DNA of 64,000 nt from Synechocystis sp. PCC 7509 (GTDB lineage: Bacteria; Cyanobacteriota; Cyanobacteriia; Cyanobacteriales; Chroococcidiopsidaceae). The notes under the pieces were generated by a model. That model was not told the origin of the DNA and made no database searches. It saw nothing but the letters and a program-made list of their open reading frames with translations. The translations under genes and the position numbers were made by a program. The DNA lies in the NCBI RefSeq assembly GCF_000332075.2, contig NZ_ALVU02000001.1:2058324-2122323 (forward strand), in the 5' to 3' direction. This document shows, piece by piece, positions 28,101 to 36,550 of this stretch; position 1 is the stretch's first letter, and each line of letters starts with the position of its first letter.

Positions 28101-29591
28101 CTTACACCCAAGCATTTATTTGAACATCAGACAATTGCCCAATTAGCAGCGATCGCAATTACAGCTAATGTTACGTCAGAAACCGGATTAGTAACAGGAT
28201 TAGTACCCCTTACCCCGATTCAACACTGGTTTTTTGCTCAAAATTTACCCCAGCCTTATCACTGGAATCAAGCAGTATTGCTAGAAGTTATACAACCTTT
28301 AGATATTCAAAGATTAGAACGAGTTACCGGGCAGCTTTTGCAACATCACGATGCGCTGCGGTTGCGCTTTCACCCCAGACAAGACGGTTGGCAACAAATT
28401 TGTACTGAACCTAACGACATTGTGCCAGTTACGCGCTTAGATTTGTCGTCACTATCAGAGACTGAACAAGAGCGAATAATTGTAGATACTGCCACAGAAC
28501 TGCAAGCTAGTCTTGATTTATCTACTTCTCTAATGCAGGTTGCCTATTTTAACTTAGGGAATGAAAAACTAGGACGGTTGTTAATTATCATTCATCATTT
28601 AGTCATTGATGGCGTATCTTGGCGCGTATTCCTAGAAGATTTGCAGACAGCCTATCAACAACTTAGCAAAGGCGAAACAATCCAACTACCTGCAAAAACT
28701 ACTGCTTACAAGCAATGGGCAGAACAATTAATAGAATACGCTCAAACTACAGAAGTGCGATCGCAATTTGACTATTGGCAACAAGTAGAACGCTCTAGCT
28801 TTAAATTACCTGTTGATTTCCCCAATAATTTAGCAACAAATACTGTCGCCTCGGCTCAAACTATTTCCGTTACCCTTAGCCCGATGGAAACTCAAGCCTT
28901 ATTACAAGAAGTCCCCAGTGTCTACCATACTCAAGTTAATGATGTGCTACTTGCTGCTTTAACTTTGACCTTTGCTCAGTGGACGGGAGAAAATTCGCTG
29001 TTGTTAACGCTTGAAAGTCACGGGCGCGAAGATATTTTTCCGCAAATCAATTTGTCGCGTACTGTCGGTTGGTTTACTAGCCATTTCCCCGTGCAATTGA
29101 GCTTAGATAACGATTCAACTTTAGGAAATACTCTCAAAAGTATCAAAGAACAATTGCGATACATTCCTCAGCACGGCATTAGTTACGGCATTTTGAAATA
29201 CTTAAGTGGGGAACAACTACCAGGAATATCGCAGGTTAAATTTAACTATTTAGGACAGTTTGACCAGCTATTTACTGATAATTCCTTATTTAAACTTGCT
29301 TCTCGGTCTGTAGGCGCATCTCGCAGCCCGCACGGAAGGCGCAGCCATTTAATAGAAATCGATGGAATGGTTGCTAGTAAACAACTGCAATTCAATTGGA
29401 CTTACAGCCAAAATATTCATTGCGCCGCCACGATTGAAAGTTTAGCAGAAAAATTTATTGATACATTGCGATCGCTCATCACTCACTGTCAGTCCCCGGA
29501 TGTTGGCGGCTACACCCCTTCAGACTTCCCTGAAGCTCAATTGAGCCAAACAGAACTAGACAACCTACTAGGCAAAATAGGTAAGCTATGA
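25152..29591 (+). CDS. NRPS module: interface domain-A(Asp)-T-E
   Basis: This NRPS has about 1479 aa from ATG 25152, chosen because it forms a TAATG overlap with the previous stop; a GTG at 25140 is the alternative. The first about 410 residues are condensation-like, but the HHxxxDG site is replaced by TMPSLCADSE. This fits the 'interface' domain that recruits a beta-hydroxylase. The A domain (about 440-900, YTSGSTG at 583) has pocket D-L-T-K-I-G-H-V-G, close to the well-known Asp code D-L-T-K-V-G-H-I-G. T-domain serine is Ser967, and the E domain has HHLVIDG at about 1148 and VGWFTSHFPV. Predicted residue: D-configured, beta-hydroxylated Asp. A short GC-rich repeat lies in frame before the A3 motif. 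The tail resembles a COM donor helix. Confidence 0.94.
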   Translation: MLTDLRGFRLSPQQKQLWFWQKESNAYVAQVVIEITGNLNSQALQATIQEVTINHEILRTAFRQIAGMKTPIMVVEDNCLISWQEFDLQSSSIELICQQEREKSFDLEQVPLLFASLVKVLASKHILLITMPSLCADSETLNNLFIEICDRYAYNSPNSSQEIVQYTQFCEWQNQLLIENHQDYWQQQDLSTLPLILPFQADKQAEFKINSYKLALDNYLVAGIKNWLRRKDFDLSNFLLACWQILLYRITNQSEIIVGQLFNGREYEELQATLGLIAKSLPICKRFTPDLQFEEVVRQVTATSQNACEYQEYFTKEVDNLLVLFELIYLPEKRCLNDVTFAIDNQFVCTDKFTIKLSVFLRGESIGIRIDYNQNLFEAQAITLLAAQFQTLITSAINNLSESISQLNILPPQQLQQILIDFNQTQVDYPQDKCIHQLIEEQAKLTPNAIAVIYENEQLTYSELNNRADRLACHLQQLGVKPETVVGIYLERSNLMLVAMLGILKAGGAYLPIEATSQCDRISYILEDAQVAVLLTQKKLANLPDCIQLCLDDWDRSCDSASAHAGLRLPVSLASHNLAYIIYTSGSTGKPKGVAVEHRQLCNYTKGALEQIDLPYGASFAMVSTFAADLGNTVIFAALLTGGCLHIISQERATNPVALAGYFRRHAIDCLKIVPSHLNALLTVNAEDILPSKLLILGGETANWELVDKVQQLKPDCKILNHYGPTETTVGVLTYKVKPINQAKTLPIGRPLANTQAYILDDRLQPVPIFVPGELYIGGANLARGYLNSPELTAQKFINNPFSDTGKLYKTGDKARFYPDGSIEFLGRSDRQVKIHGFRIELEEVEAIFSQHPAIKQAVVICENERLIAYIVAHPAPTAKELRHFGLELLPEYMLPSAFVFLDAIPLTPNGKVDFKSLPAPDTVELATTYIVPRTPQEQQLANIWAEVLKLPQVGINSNFFELGGDSILSIQVVAKANQAGLQLTPKHLFEHQTIAQLAAIAITANVTSETGLVTGLVPLTPIQHWFFAQNLPQPYHWNQAVLLEVIQPLDIQRLERVTGQLLQHHDALRLRFHPRQDGWQQICTEPNDIVPVTRLDLSSLSETEQERIIVDTATELQASLDLSTSLMQVAYFNLGNEKLGRLLIIIHHLVIDGVSWRVFLEDLQTAYQQLSKGETIQLPAKTTAYKQWAEQLIEYAQTTEVRSQFDYWQQVERSSFKLPVDFPNNLATNTVASAQTISVTLSPMETQALLQEVPSVYHTQVNDVLLAALTLTFAQWTGENSLLLTLESHGREDIFPQINLSRTVGWFTSHFPVQLSLDNDSTLGNTLKSIKEQLRYIPQHGISYGILKYLSGEQLPGISQVKFNYLGQFDQLFTDNSLFKLASRSVGASRSPHGRRSHLIEIDGMVASKQLQFNWTYSQNIHCAATIESLAEKFIDTLRSLITHCQSPDVGGYTPSDFPEAQLSQTELDNLLGKIGKL
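26824..26857 (+). repeat. short dispersed repeat inserted in frame in the Asp A domain
   Basis: GCGATAGCGCAAGCGCGC followed by ACGCAGGGCTTCGCC is much richer in GC than its surroundings and resembles cyanobacterial dispersed repeats. It adds about a dozen residues (CDSASAHAGLRL, about 557-569) in the loop between the A2 and A3 motifs, where the other six A domains here are shorter. The frame is kept. Confidence 0.6.
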
Positions 29592-32500
29592 AAACAGAGA
29601 ATATTGAAGATATTTACAAACTTTCCCCCACACAGCAGGGTTTATTGTTTCATACCCTCTACGCTCCTGATTCTGGCGTGTATTGCGATCGCTACAATAT
29701 TACCCTCAAAGGCTTGAAGGTTTCCGCTTTTAAGCAAGCTTGGCAGCAAGTAGTCCAGCGTCATGCGGTGTTGCGGACATCTTTCTTTTGGGAAGAAGTA
29801 GACGAACCTATCCAAGTAGTCCATCGTCAAGTAACGCTGCCTTTTACACAACATGACTGGCGGGGAATAGATGAACAGCAACAAAAACTAGCCGCATTTT
29901 TAAATGCAGAGCAAAAACGTGGTTTTGAACTGGCAACCCCGCCGCTAATGCGTTTAGACGTTATTCAGATGACGGAAAATGTTTATCAATTTGTTTGGAT
30001 TAACCACCACTTGCTTTTAGATGGGTGGTCGCGGTTTGTACTATTTAAAGAGGTTTTGGAACTTTATCAAGCACTGTGCAACAACCAAAACTTGTATTTG
30101 AAACCTGCTTTTCCCTATCGCAAATATATCGCTTGGCTAAGACAACAAGATTTAGGTCAAGCCGAGACATACTGGCGACAAACTCTTAAAGGCGTAACTG
30201 CACCAACTCCTTTAGTAGTCGATAAGTTTATTGTCGGTTCATCTAGTGAATTTAGCGATCGCCTTCTTGAGCTATCACCCGCAGATACCGAGCAACTCAA
30301 AGCTTTAGCAAAGCAACATCAACTTACCCTCAACACTCTAATACAAGGTGCTTGGGCGTTGTTATTGAGCCGCTACAGCAACGAAAATGATGTTGTCTTT
30401 GGGGCTAATACTTCTGGTCGTCCAGCAAACTTATTAGGAGTAGATGCAGCCATTGGTTTGTTTGTTAATACTTTACCTGTGCGCGTAAAAGTGAATGGTA
30501 GAGATCGCCTAATTCCCTGGCTGAAAAACCTCCAAGCAGAACAAGCCCAAGCCCGTCAGTACGAATACAGCCCGTTAGTGCAGGTGCAAGGATGGAGCGA
30601 AATACCCAAGGGCGTACCTTTATTTCATAGTTTCATTGCTTTTGAAAATTACCCAGTAGATGCTAGTTTGCGCCAAAGTCAGGGAGGCTTAGAAATTGGG
30701 GCTGTAGATGCGATTAATCGTAACAACTATCCGTTAACTTTAATCGTCGCTCCTGGCGAACAACTGCACCTACAAACTATCTACGATCGCCAGTATTTTG
30801 ATGACGAGGCAATTTCTAGGCTGCTAGGACATTTACAGACTTTGTTAGTCGGGATGGTTGCTAATCCCCAACAACAGCTACAAGACTTACCACTACTAAC
30901 GCAAACTGAGCGCCAAAGCATAAATAAGTGGAATAGTACCCATACTAAATATTCGTTCCAATGCCTGCATCAGTTAATAGAACACCAAGTAGAAAAAACG
31001 CCCAATGCGATCGCTTTAGTATTTAATAACCAGAAGCTAACTTATCAACAACTCAATAGCCGCGCCAACCAACTAGCTCATTACTTGCAAAAGTTAGGGG
31101 TCAAACCAGAGATCCAAGTCGGCATTTGCGTCGAGCGATCTTTAGAAATGATCGTAGGAATTTTGGGCATTCTTAAAGCTGGCGGTGCTTACGTACCAAT
31201 AGATCCAGAATATCCCTCGCAGCGACAGCTTTTTATGCTGCAAGACTGTAAAACAACAGTGCTGTTAACTCAAGAGAAATTTACAGCAACCTTATCGGAC
31301 TCTCTGCAAGTTATTTGTTTAGATACAGACTGGGAAGACTTCGCCCAACAACCCACCTACAACTTAACTACTAGCGTCACCCCAGAAAACTTAGCCTACA
31401 CTATCTATACTTCCGGTTCTACGGGCAAACCCAAAGGGGCGATGAATACTCATATTGCTGTCTGCAATCGTTTGTTGTGGATGCAAGAAACCTATCAAAT
31501 TAGCGCCGCCGATCGCCTAATTCAAAAAACTCCTTTTAGCTTCGATGTCTCTGTATGGGAATTGTTCTTACCTTTGCTTGCAGGTGCTTGTCTAGTAATT
31601 GCCCAACCTGGAGGGCATAAAGATAGCAACTATTTAGTCAATCTCATCGCCCAAGAACAAATTACTACAGTGCATTTTGTCCCCTCTATGCTGAGAATTT
31701 TCTTGCAGGAAGCAGAGTTAGAAAAATGTATTTCCTTACGGCGAGTATTTTGTAGCGGTGAAGCACTCCCCTTTGACTTGCAACAAAGTTTTTTCCAGCA
31801 TTTAAACGCCCAACTGTACAATCTTTATGGCCCCACCGAAGCGGCGATTGATGTCACTGCTTGGACTTGTCAAAACCATAGTACCGAAGTAGTTGTACCA
31901 ATTGGTTATGCGATTTCCAATATTCAAATATATATTTTAAATGCCGAGTTCAACTTAGTTCCCGTAGGTGTTCCAGGCGAATTATATATAGGTGGTGTCG
32001 GTTTAGCACGGGGTTATTGCGACTTCCCAGATTTAACAGCAGAGAAATTTATTCCCCATCCTTGGAGTTTAAAACCAGGAATGCGCTTGTATAAAACTGG
32101 CGATATTGCCCGTTACCATGCAGACGGTAGCATTGAATATTTAGGCAGAAGCGACAATCAAGTTAAGCTGCGTGGCTTTCGGATTGAACTGGGAGAAATT
32201 GAAGTTGCGCTTCGCCAACTTTCCACCGTGCGCGAAACAGTTGTATTACTCCGAGAAGATATCCCTGGCGAACAGCGTTTAGTTGCCTATGTAGTAGCAG
32301 ATGAGATCGGCAATTTTCGCCAGTTACTTAGCGACAAGTTGCCAGAACATACAATTCCGGCGGTTTTTGTGCAATTGCCAGCTATACCATTAACAGCTAA
32401 TGGCAAAATAGACAGGCGAGGTTTACCAGCACCAGATGCAGTTAGACCAGAATTAACTAAATTTGTATCTGCCCGTACTCCCCTAGAAGCCAAATTAGCC

Positions 32501-35464
32501 GCAATTTGGGCGGAAGTCCTGCATTTAGAACAAGTGGGGATTCATGACAATTTCTTTGAATTGGGTGGCGATTCAATTTTAAGCATTCAAGCGATCGCTA
32601 AAGCTAAACAAACAGATATCCAACTAACGCCCAAACTATTATTTTCTCATCCCACAATTGCCGAACTAGCCACCGTTGCTACAACTACACCAACAATAAA
32701 CGCCCAACAAGGGCTAGTAACAGGTTCAGTCCCGCTTACACCGATTCAACACTGGTTTTTTGAGCAAGAAATAATCGATCCGCACCACTGGAATCAAGCG
32801 GTATTGTTACAAGCAAAGCAAAAACTAGAACCGGAGTTGTTAGCCGCCGCCGTCAAACAACTAATTCACCATCACGATGCTTTGCGCCTGCGCTTTACTC
32901 CTACTACAACAGGTTGGCAGCAAGTTAACGCCCCACCCGATGAAGTTGTGCCATTTTCCCATATAGATTTATCTACGCTACCAGAAAGCGATCGCCTTTT
33001 GGCAATGGAAACAAAGATTAATCAACTGCAAGCCAGTATCGATTTATCTCAAGGTTCGCTGCTGCGCGTCGCCTTATTTAATTTGGGTAGAGAACAACCC
33101 CAGCGCTTGCTCGTCATTGTTCACCATTTAGCTATTGATGGAGTATCTTGGCGGATTCTACTTGCAGACTTGCAAACAGCGTATCAACAACTAGCTTTAC
33201 CACCAAAAACTACTTCTTTCCAAGCTTGGGCTTACCGCTTGCAGGAATACGCGCGATCGCAATTATTCAAGCCAACAATACAACAATCAACTCCGCTACC
33301 CGTAGATTACCCAAACGGCACAAATACCGTTGCATCGGCGCAGACTATTAATATTTCCCTGACTACCGCCGAAACTCAAGCTTTATTGCAGGAAGTACCC
33401 AAAGCTTACAACACGCAAATTAACGATGTGTTGCTAACTGCATTAGTCCAAGCTTTTACACAATGGACGGGAGAATCTGCCGTATTAATCGACTTAGAAG
33501 GACACGGGCGGGAGATGTTATTTGCCGACGTGGACATTTCCCGGACTGTTGGCTGGTTTACCTCAATATTTCCAGTGCGCTTAGATTTAGAAACACTCGA
33601 ACCAGGGGCAGCATTAAAGTCAATTAAAGAGCAATTGCGGCAAATACCCAACAATGGCATTGATTACGGCGTACAGCGCTACCTTGCTAAAAACTTAGAA
33701 ATTGCTGTTTCTCCGCAGATATCGTTTAATTATTTAGGTCAATTTGATGCCACGCGATCGCAATTATCCCTTTTTGAACTAGCACTAGAAACCGAGGGTA
33801 TAACCCGCAGCTTGCAAGGAAAGCGCAGTCATTTATTAACAATTAATGGTTTCGTTAGCGAAGGTAAATTACAACTAAGTTGGACGTATAGCAATGCTAT
33901 TCATCAAGCTTCTACTATAGAGAACTTAGCACAGGGATTTTTAGGAAGATTGCGATCGCTGATCGTTCACTGTCAGTCACCTACTACAGGAGGTTATACC
34001 CCTTCAGATTTTCCCCTTGTAAAACTCAATAGCGCCACTCTAGATCGATTAATTGGCAGCAATTACCGCCAAATTGAAGATATTTATCCTCTCTCACCTC
34101 TTCAACAAGGCTTGCTATTTCATACCCTGTACGCTCCAGAGTCGCAAATGTATGTCGAACAGTGGAGTTGCAGCTTGCAAGGCAAATTAAATCTACCAGC
34201 TTTAAAGAGCGCGTGGCAGCAAGTAATCGAGCGCCATAGCGTGCTGCGGACAGCTTTTTACTGGGAAAACCTAGACGAACCCGTACAAGTTGTTCGCAAA
34301 CAAGTAGAACTACCTTGGCAACAGTACGACTGGCGGGAATTGTCGCCTACACAGCAAAACCAGCAATTAGAACAGTTTTTAGCTTCTTGTCAACTGCAAC
34401 TTTCCTCTGCACCATTAATGCAGATTGCCTTAATTCAAGTTGCCGACGATAAAAGTTACTTTATCTGGAGTCACCATCACATCTTAATGGATGGATGGGC
34501 AGCAGCTTTACTACTCAAAGAAGTGTTTGCCCTGTATCAAGCCGCAAATCGCGGCGAACAACTAGCTTTAGCCCCAGCTTGCAGCTATCGCAACTATATT
34601 AACTGGTTGCAACAGCAAAATATGCAAGCAGCAGAAACCTTCTGGAGGCAAGCTTTACAGGGATTTACTACTACAACACCTGTATTCCCTCAATATCAAA
34701 CATCTAACCCAGATAATAGCTACAAATTACAAGAAATTCAGCTTTCGCCAACTACTTCCGCCACTCTCCAAGCCTTAGCAAGCCAACATCAAATTGCTTT
34801 AAACGCCCTAATACAAGGAACTTGGGCATTACTCCTTAGCTACTATAGCGGTGAACTAGATGTAGTTTTTGGGGCTACAGTATCCGGTCGTCCAGCCACT
34901 TTAGCAGGTGCAGAATCGCTCGTAGGGCTATTTATTAATACCTTACCTGTCCGAGTCCGCATTGTTCCCGATGCTTTGCTTTGGAGTTGGTTGCATCAGT
35001 TGCACTCCTTGCAAGCCGAAGCACGTCAATACGAACACAGTCCCCTGGCTGCAATCCACAAATGGAGCGAATTACCTCAACATTTGCCACTATTTGAAAG
35101 TATTGTTGTGTTTCAAAACTACCCTGTAGCGCCAGCCTTAGAGCGAGAAAGTACAGATTTACAACTAACTGATGTCCGGGCGGCGGTTTCTCGCAACAAC
35201 TACCCGTTAACCCTTAGAGTCCGGGCAAATACTGCTTGGGTGATGCAACTTCTTTATAATTGCGATCGCTTTGAATCTGCCACAATTACCAAGATTTTTC
35301 ACCAATTGGAAACGCTACTAAATCAAATAGTTACCCAGTCTAACAGCAAACTAAGCGATTTATTAGCAACGCTGGCAGCAGTAGAAAAATCTCAAAACCA
35401 ACAATTGTCAACCGCCAGCTTGGAAAAGTTAAAAACAGCGAAAAGAAAGGCTATTTCTAAATAG
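29588..35464 (+). CDS. NRPS: C-A(Ser)-T-E-C
   Basis: This 1958-aa protein begins with a DCL-type condensation domain (IEDIYKLSPTQQGLLFH; HHLLLDG at about 140), as expected after the upstream epimerase. The A domain (about 450-930, YTSGSTG at about 606) has pocket D-V-W-H-F-S-L-I-D, close to the Ser code D-V-W-H-L-S-L-I-D. The T-domain serine is Ser996. The E domain (about 1030-1470) has HHLAIDGVSW and NYLGQFD. A second, complete DCL condensation domain (about 1490-1930; HHHILMDG) ends the protein without A or T. That last C domain must act for the next NRPS, whose own first domain is an interface domain. ATGA overlap with the previous gene. Predicted residue: D-Ser. Confidence 0.94.
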   Translation: MKTENIEDIYKLSPTQQGLLFHTLYAPDSGVYCDRYNITLKGLKVSAFKQAWQQVVQRHAVLRTSFFWEEVDEPIQVVHRQVTLPFTQHDWRGIDEQQQKLAAFLNAEQKRGFELATPPLMRLDVIQMTENVYQFVWINHHLLLDGWSRFVLFKEVLELYQALCNNQNLYLKPAFPYRKYIAWLRQQDLGQAETYWRQTLKGVTAPTPLVVDKFIVGSSSEFSDRLLELSPADTEQLKALAKQHQLTLNTLIQGAWALLLSRYSNENDVVFGANTSGRPANLLGVDAAIGLFVNTLPVRVKVNGRDRLIPWLKNLQAEQAQARQYEYSPLVQVQGWSEIPKGVPLFHSFIAFENYPVDASLRQSQGGLEIGAVDAINRNNYPLTLIVAPGEQLHLQTIYDRQYFDDEAISRLLGHLQTLLVGMVANPQQQLQDLPLLTQTERQSINKWNSTHTKYSFQCLHQLIEHQVEKTPNAIALVFNNQKLTYQQLNSRANQLAHYLQKLGVKPEIQVGICVERSLEMIVGILGILKAGGAYVPIDPEYPSQRQLFMLQDCKTTVLLTQEKFTATLSDSLQVICLDTDWEDFAQQPTYNLTTSVTPENLAYTIYTSGSTGKPKGAMNTHIAVCNRLLWMQETYQISAADRLIQKTPFSFDVSVWELFLPLLAGACLVIAQPGGHKDSNYLVNLIAQEQITTVHFVPSMLRIFLQEAELEKCISLRRVFCSGEALPFDLQQSFFQHLNAQLYNLYGPTEAAIDVTAWTCQNHSTEVVVPIGYAISNIQIYILNAEFNLVPVGVPGELYIGGVGLARGYCDFPDLTAEKFIPHPWSLKPGMRLYKTGDIARYHADGSIEYLGRSDNQVKLRGFRIELGEIEVALRQLSTVRETVVLLREDIPGEQRLVAYVVADEIGNFRQLLSDKLPEHTIPAVFVQLPAIPLTANGKIDRRGLPAPDAVRPELTKFVSARTPLEAKLAAIWAEVLHLEQVGIHDNFFELGGDSILSIQAIAKAKQTDIQLTPKLLFSHPTIAELATVATTTPTINAQQGLVTGSVPLTPIQHWFFEQEIIDPHHWNQAVLLQAKQKLEPELLAAAVKQLIHHHDALRLRFTPTTTGWQQVNAPPDEVVPFSHIDLSTLPESDRLLAMETKINQLQASIDLSQGSLLRVALFNLGREQPQRLLVIVHHLAIDGVSWRILLADLQTAYQQLALPPKTTSFQAWAYRLQEYARSQLFKPTIQQSTPLPVDYPNGTNTVASAQTINISLTTAETQALLQEVPKAYNTQINDVLLTALVQAFTQWTGESAVLIDLEGHGREMLFADVDISRTVGWFTSIFPVRLDLETLEPGAALKSIKEQLRQIPNNGIDYGVQRYLAKNLEIAVSPQISFNYLGQFDATRSQLSLFELALETEGITRSLQGKRSHLLTINGFVSEGKLQLSWTYSNAIHQASTIENLAQGFLGRLRSLIVHCQSPTTGGYTPSDFPLVKLNSATLDRLIGSNYRQIEDIYPLSPLQQGLLFHTLYAPESQMYVEQWSCSLQGKLNLPALKSAWQQVIERHSVLRTAFYWENLDEPVQVVRKQVELPWQQYDWRELSPTQQNQQLEQFLASCQLQLSSAPLMQIALIQVADDKSYFIWSHHHILMDGWAAALLLKEVFALYQAANRGEQLALAPACSYRNYINWLQQQNMQAAETFWRQALQGFTTTTPVFPQYQTSNPDNSYKLQEIQLSPTTSATLQALASQHQIALNALIQGTWALLLSYYSGELDVVFGATVSGRPATLAGAESLVGLFINTLPVRVRIVPDALLWSWLHQLHSLQAEARQYEHSPLAAIHKWSELPQHLPLFESIVVFQNYPVAPALERESTDLQLTDVRAAVSRNNYPLTLRVRANTAWVMQLLYNCDRFESATITKIFHQLETLLNQIVTQSNSKLSDLLATLAAVEKSQNQQLSTASLEKLKTAKRKAISK

Positions 35465-35472
35465 GAATTATT

Positions 35473-36507
35473 ATGGAATCAACATCGCCAACATCTAACA
35501 TTAAGCTAGGCAATATCCGCCGTAAATCTATCAATTTATCGCCAACACAATTAGTTAAAGTAGGCTTGCTTCCATCCAGGAAAATTCCCTTAGTTATTCA
35601 ACCTGCTGTTGAAGGCTTGAACTTAGTAAAATGGGCGCAAGATAACCAAGATTTTATTGAAAAAAACTTGCTCCAACATCGAGCATTGCTATTTCGCGGT
35701 TTTAATATAAACACCAGCGATTTATTTAACCAATTTGTTAGCACTACCTCTAGCGGACAACTATTAGAATACCGCGATCGCTCCTCTCCCCGTCACGAAA
35801 TTAGCAACAAAATTTATACTTCCACAGACTACCCCGCCGATCAAAGTATTTATCTCCACAACGAAGGTACATACTGGTTAACTTATCCCTTGAAAATTTA
35901 CTTTTGTTGTCTTGTTGTAGCAGAACAAGGCGGGGAAACACCAATAGCAGATTGTCGCCAAGTCTTTGAAAGGATTAGCCCTCAAACTAGGCAAAAATTT
36001 ATAGACAAAAACATTTTGTATGTTCGCAACTATAACGATGGATTTGGACTAACTTGGCAAACAGTATTTCAGACAGAAGACAAAGCCGTAGTAGAAGAAT
36101 ACTGTAATAAAAACGCTATTGAATATGAATGGAAAACAGGCGATCGCCTGCGTACTCGTTCCTATCGCCAAGCGATTGCCAAGCATCCAATTACAGGCGA
36201 ATTATCGTGGTTTAATCATGCTGCTTTTTTCCATGTCTCCACCCTCGAACCTAGTTTGCAAGAAGCTTTACTAGCAGAATTTAAACAAGAAGATTTACCA
36301 AATAATACTTATTACGGCAATGGTTCGCAAATTGAGCCAGAAATATTAGCAGAAATTAGAACAGCTTATCAACAAGAAAAAATAATGTTTCCCTGGGAAC
36401 AAGGAGATTTATTAATGTTAGATAATCTTTCTGTAGCTCACAGCCGCACCCCATTTATAGGTAAGCGCAAAGTAGTAGTAGCAATGACAGATCCAGTTAA
36501 AAAATAA
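35473..36507 (+). CDS. stand-alone SyrP/TauD-like amino-acid beta-hydroxylase
   Basis: This 344-aa Fe(II)/2-oxoglutarate dioxygenase is homologous to the C-terminal third of the TubC-C-TauD protein. Shared blocks include FPLVIQPV/IPLVIQPA, YPLKI, GGETPI-DCR and YVRNY. Iron ligands appear as His129-x-Glu131 (LHNEGTY) and His323 (VAHSRTPF), with Arg residues downstream. It lies 8 bp after the C-A-T-E-C gene and 43 bp before a second interface-domain NRPS, so it should hydroxylate the residue held on that NRPS. In the published classes, free-standing hydroxylases acting with interface domains work on Asp or His. The pocket of the partner A domain favours His here, with low certainty. Confidence 0.93.
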   Translation: MESTSPTSNIKLGNIRRKSINLSPTQLVKVGLLPSRKIPLVIQPAVEGLNLVKWAQDNQDFIEKNLLQHRALLFRGFNINTSDLFNQFVSTTSSGQLLEYRDRSSPRHEISNKIYTSTDYPADQSIYLHNEGTYWLTYPLKIYFCCLVVAEQGGETPIADCRQVFERISPQTRQKFIDKNILYVRNYNDGFGLTWQTVFQTEDKAVVEEYCNKNAIEYEWKTGDRLRTRSYRQAIAKHPITGELSWFNHAAFFHVSTLEPSLQEALLAEFKQEDLPNNTYYGNGSQIEPEILAEIRTAYQQEKIMFPWEQGDLLMLDNLSVAHSRTPFIGKRKVVVAMTDPVKK

Positions 36508-36550
36508 AAGTTTAAAAAATAATTGTAGTTAATCAAAAATATTTTCAATT

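Noticed and set aside
29588-35464. Final C domain of the Ser protein as a terminating (cyclising) domain
   Set aside because: It has a normal DCL start and HHxxxDG, and the following module lacks its own C domain, so it is needed for extension.
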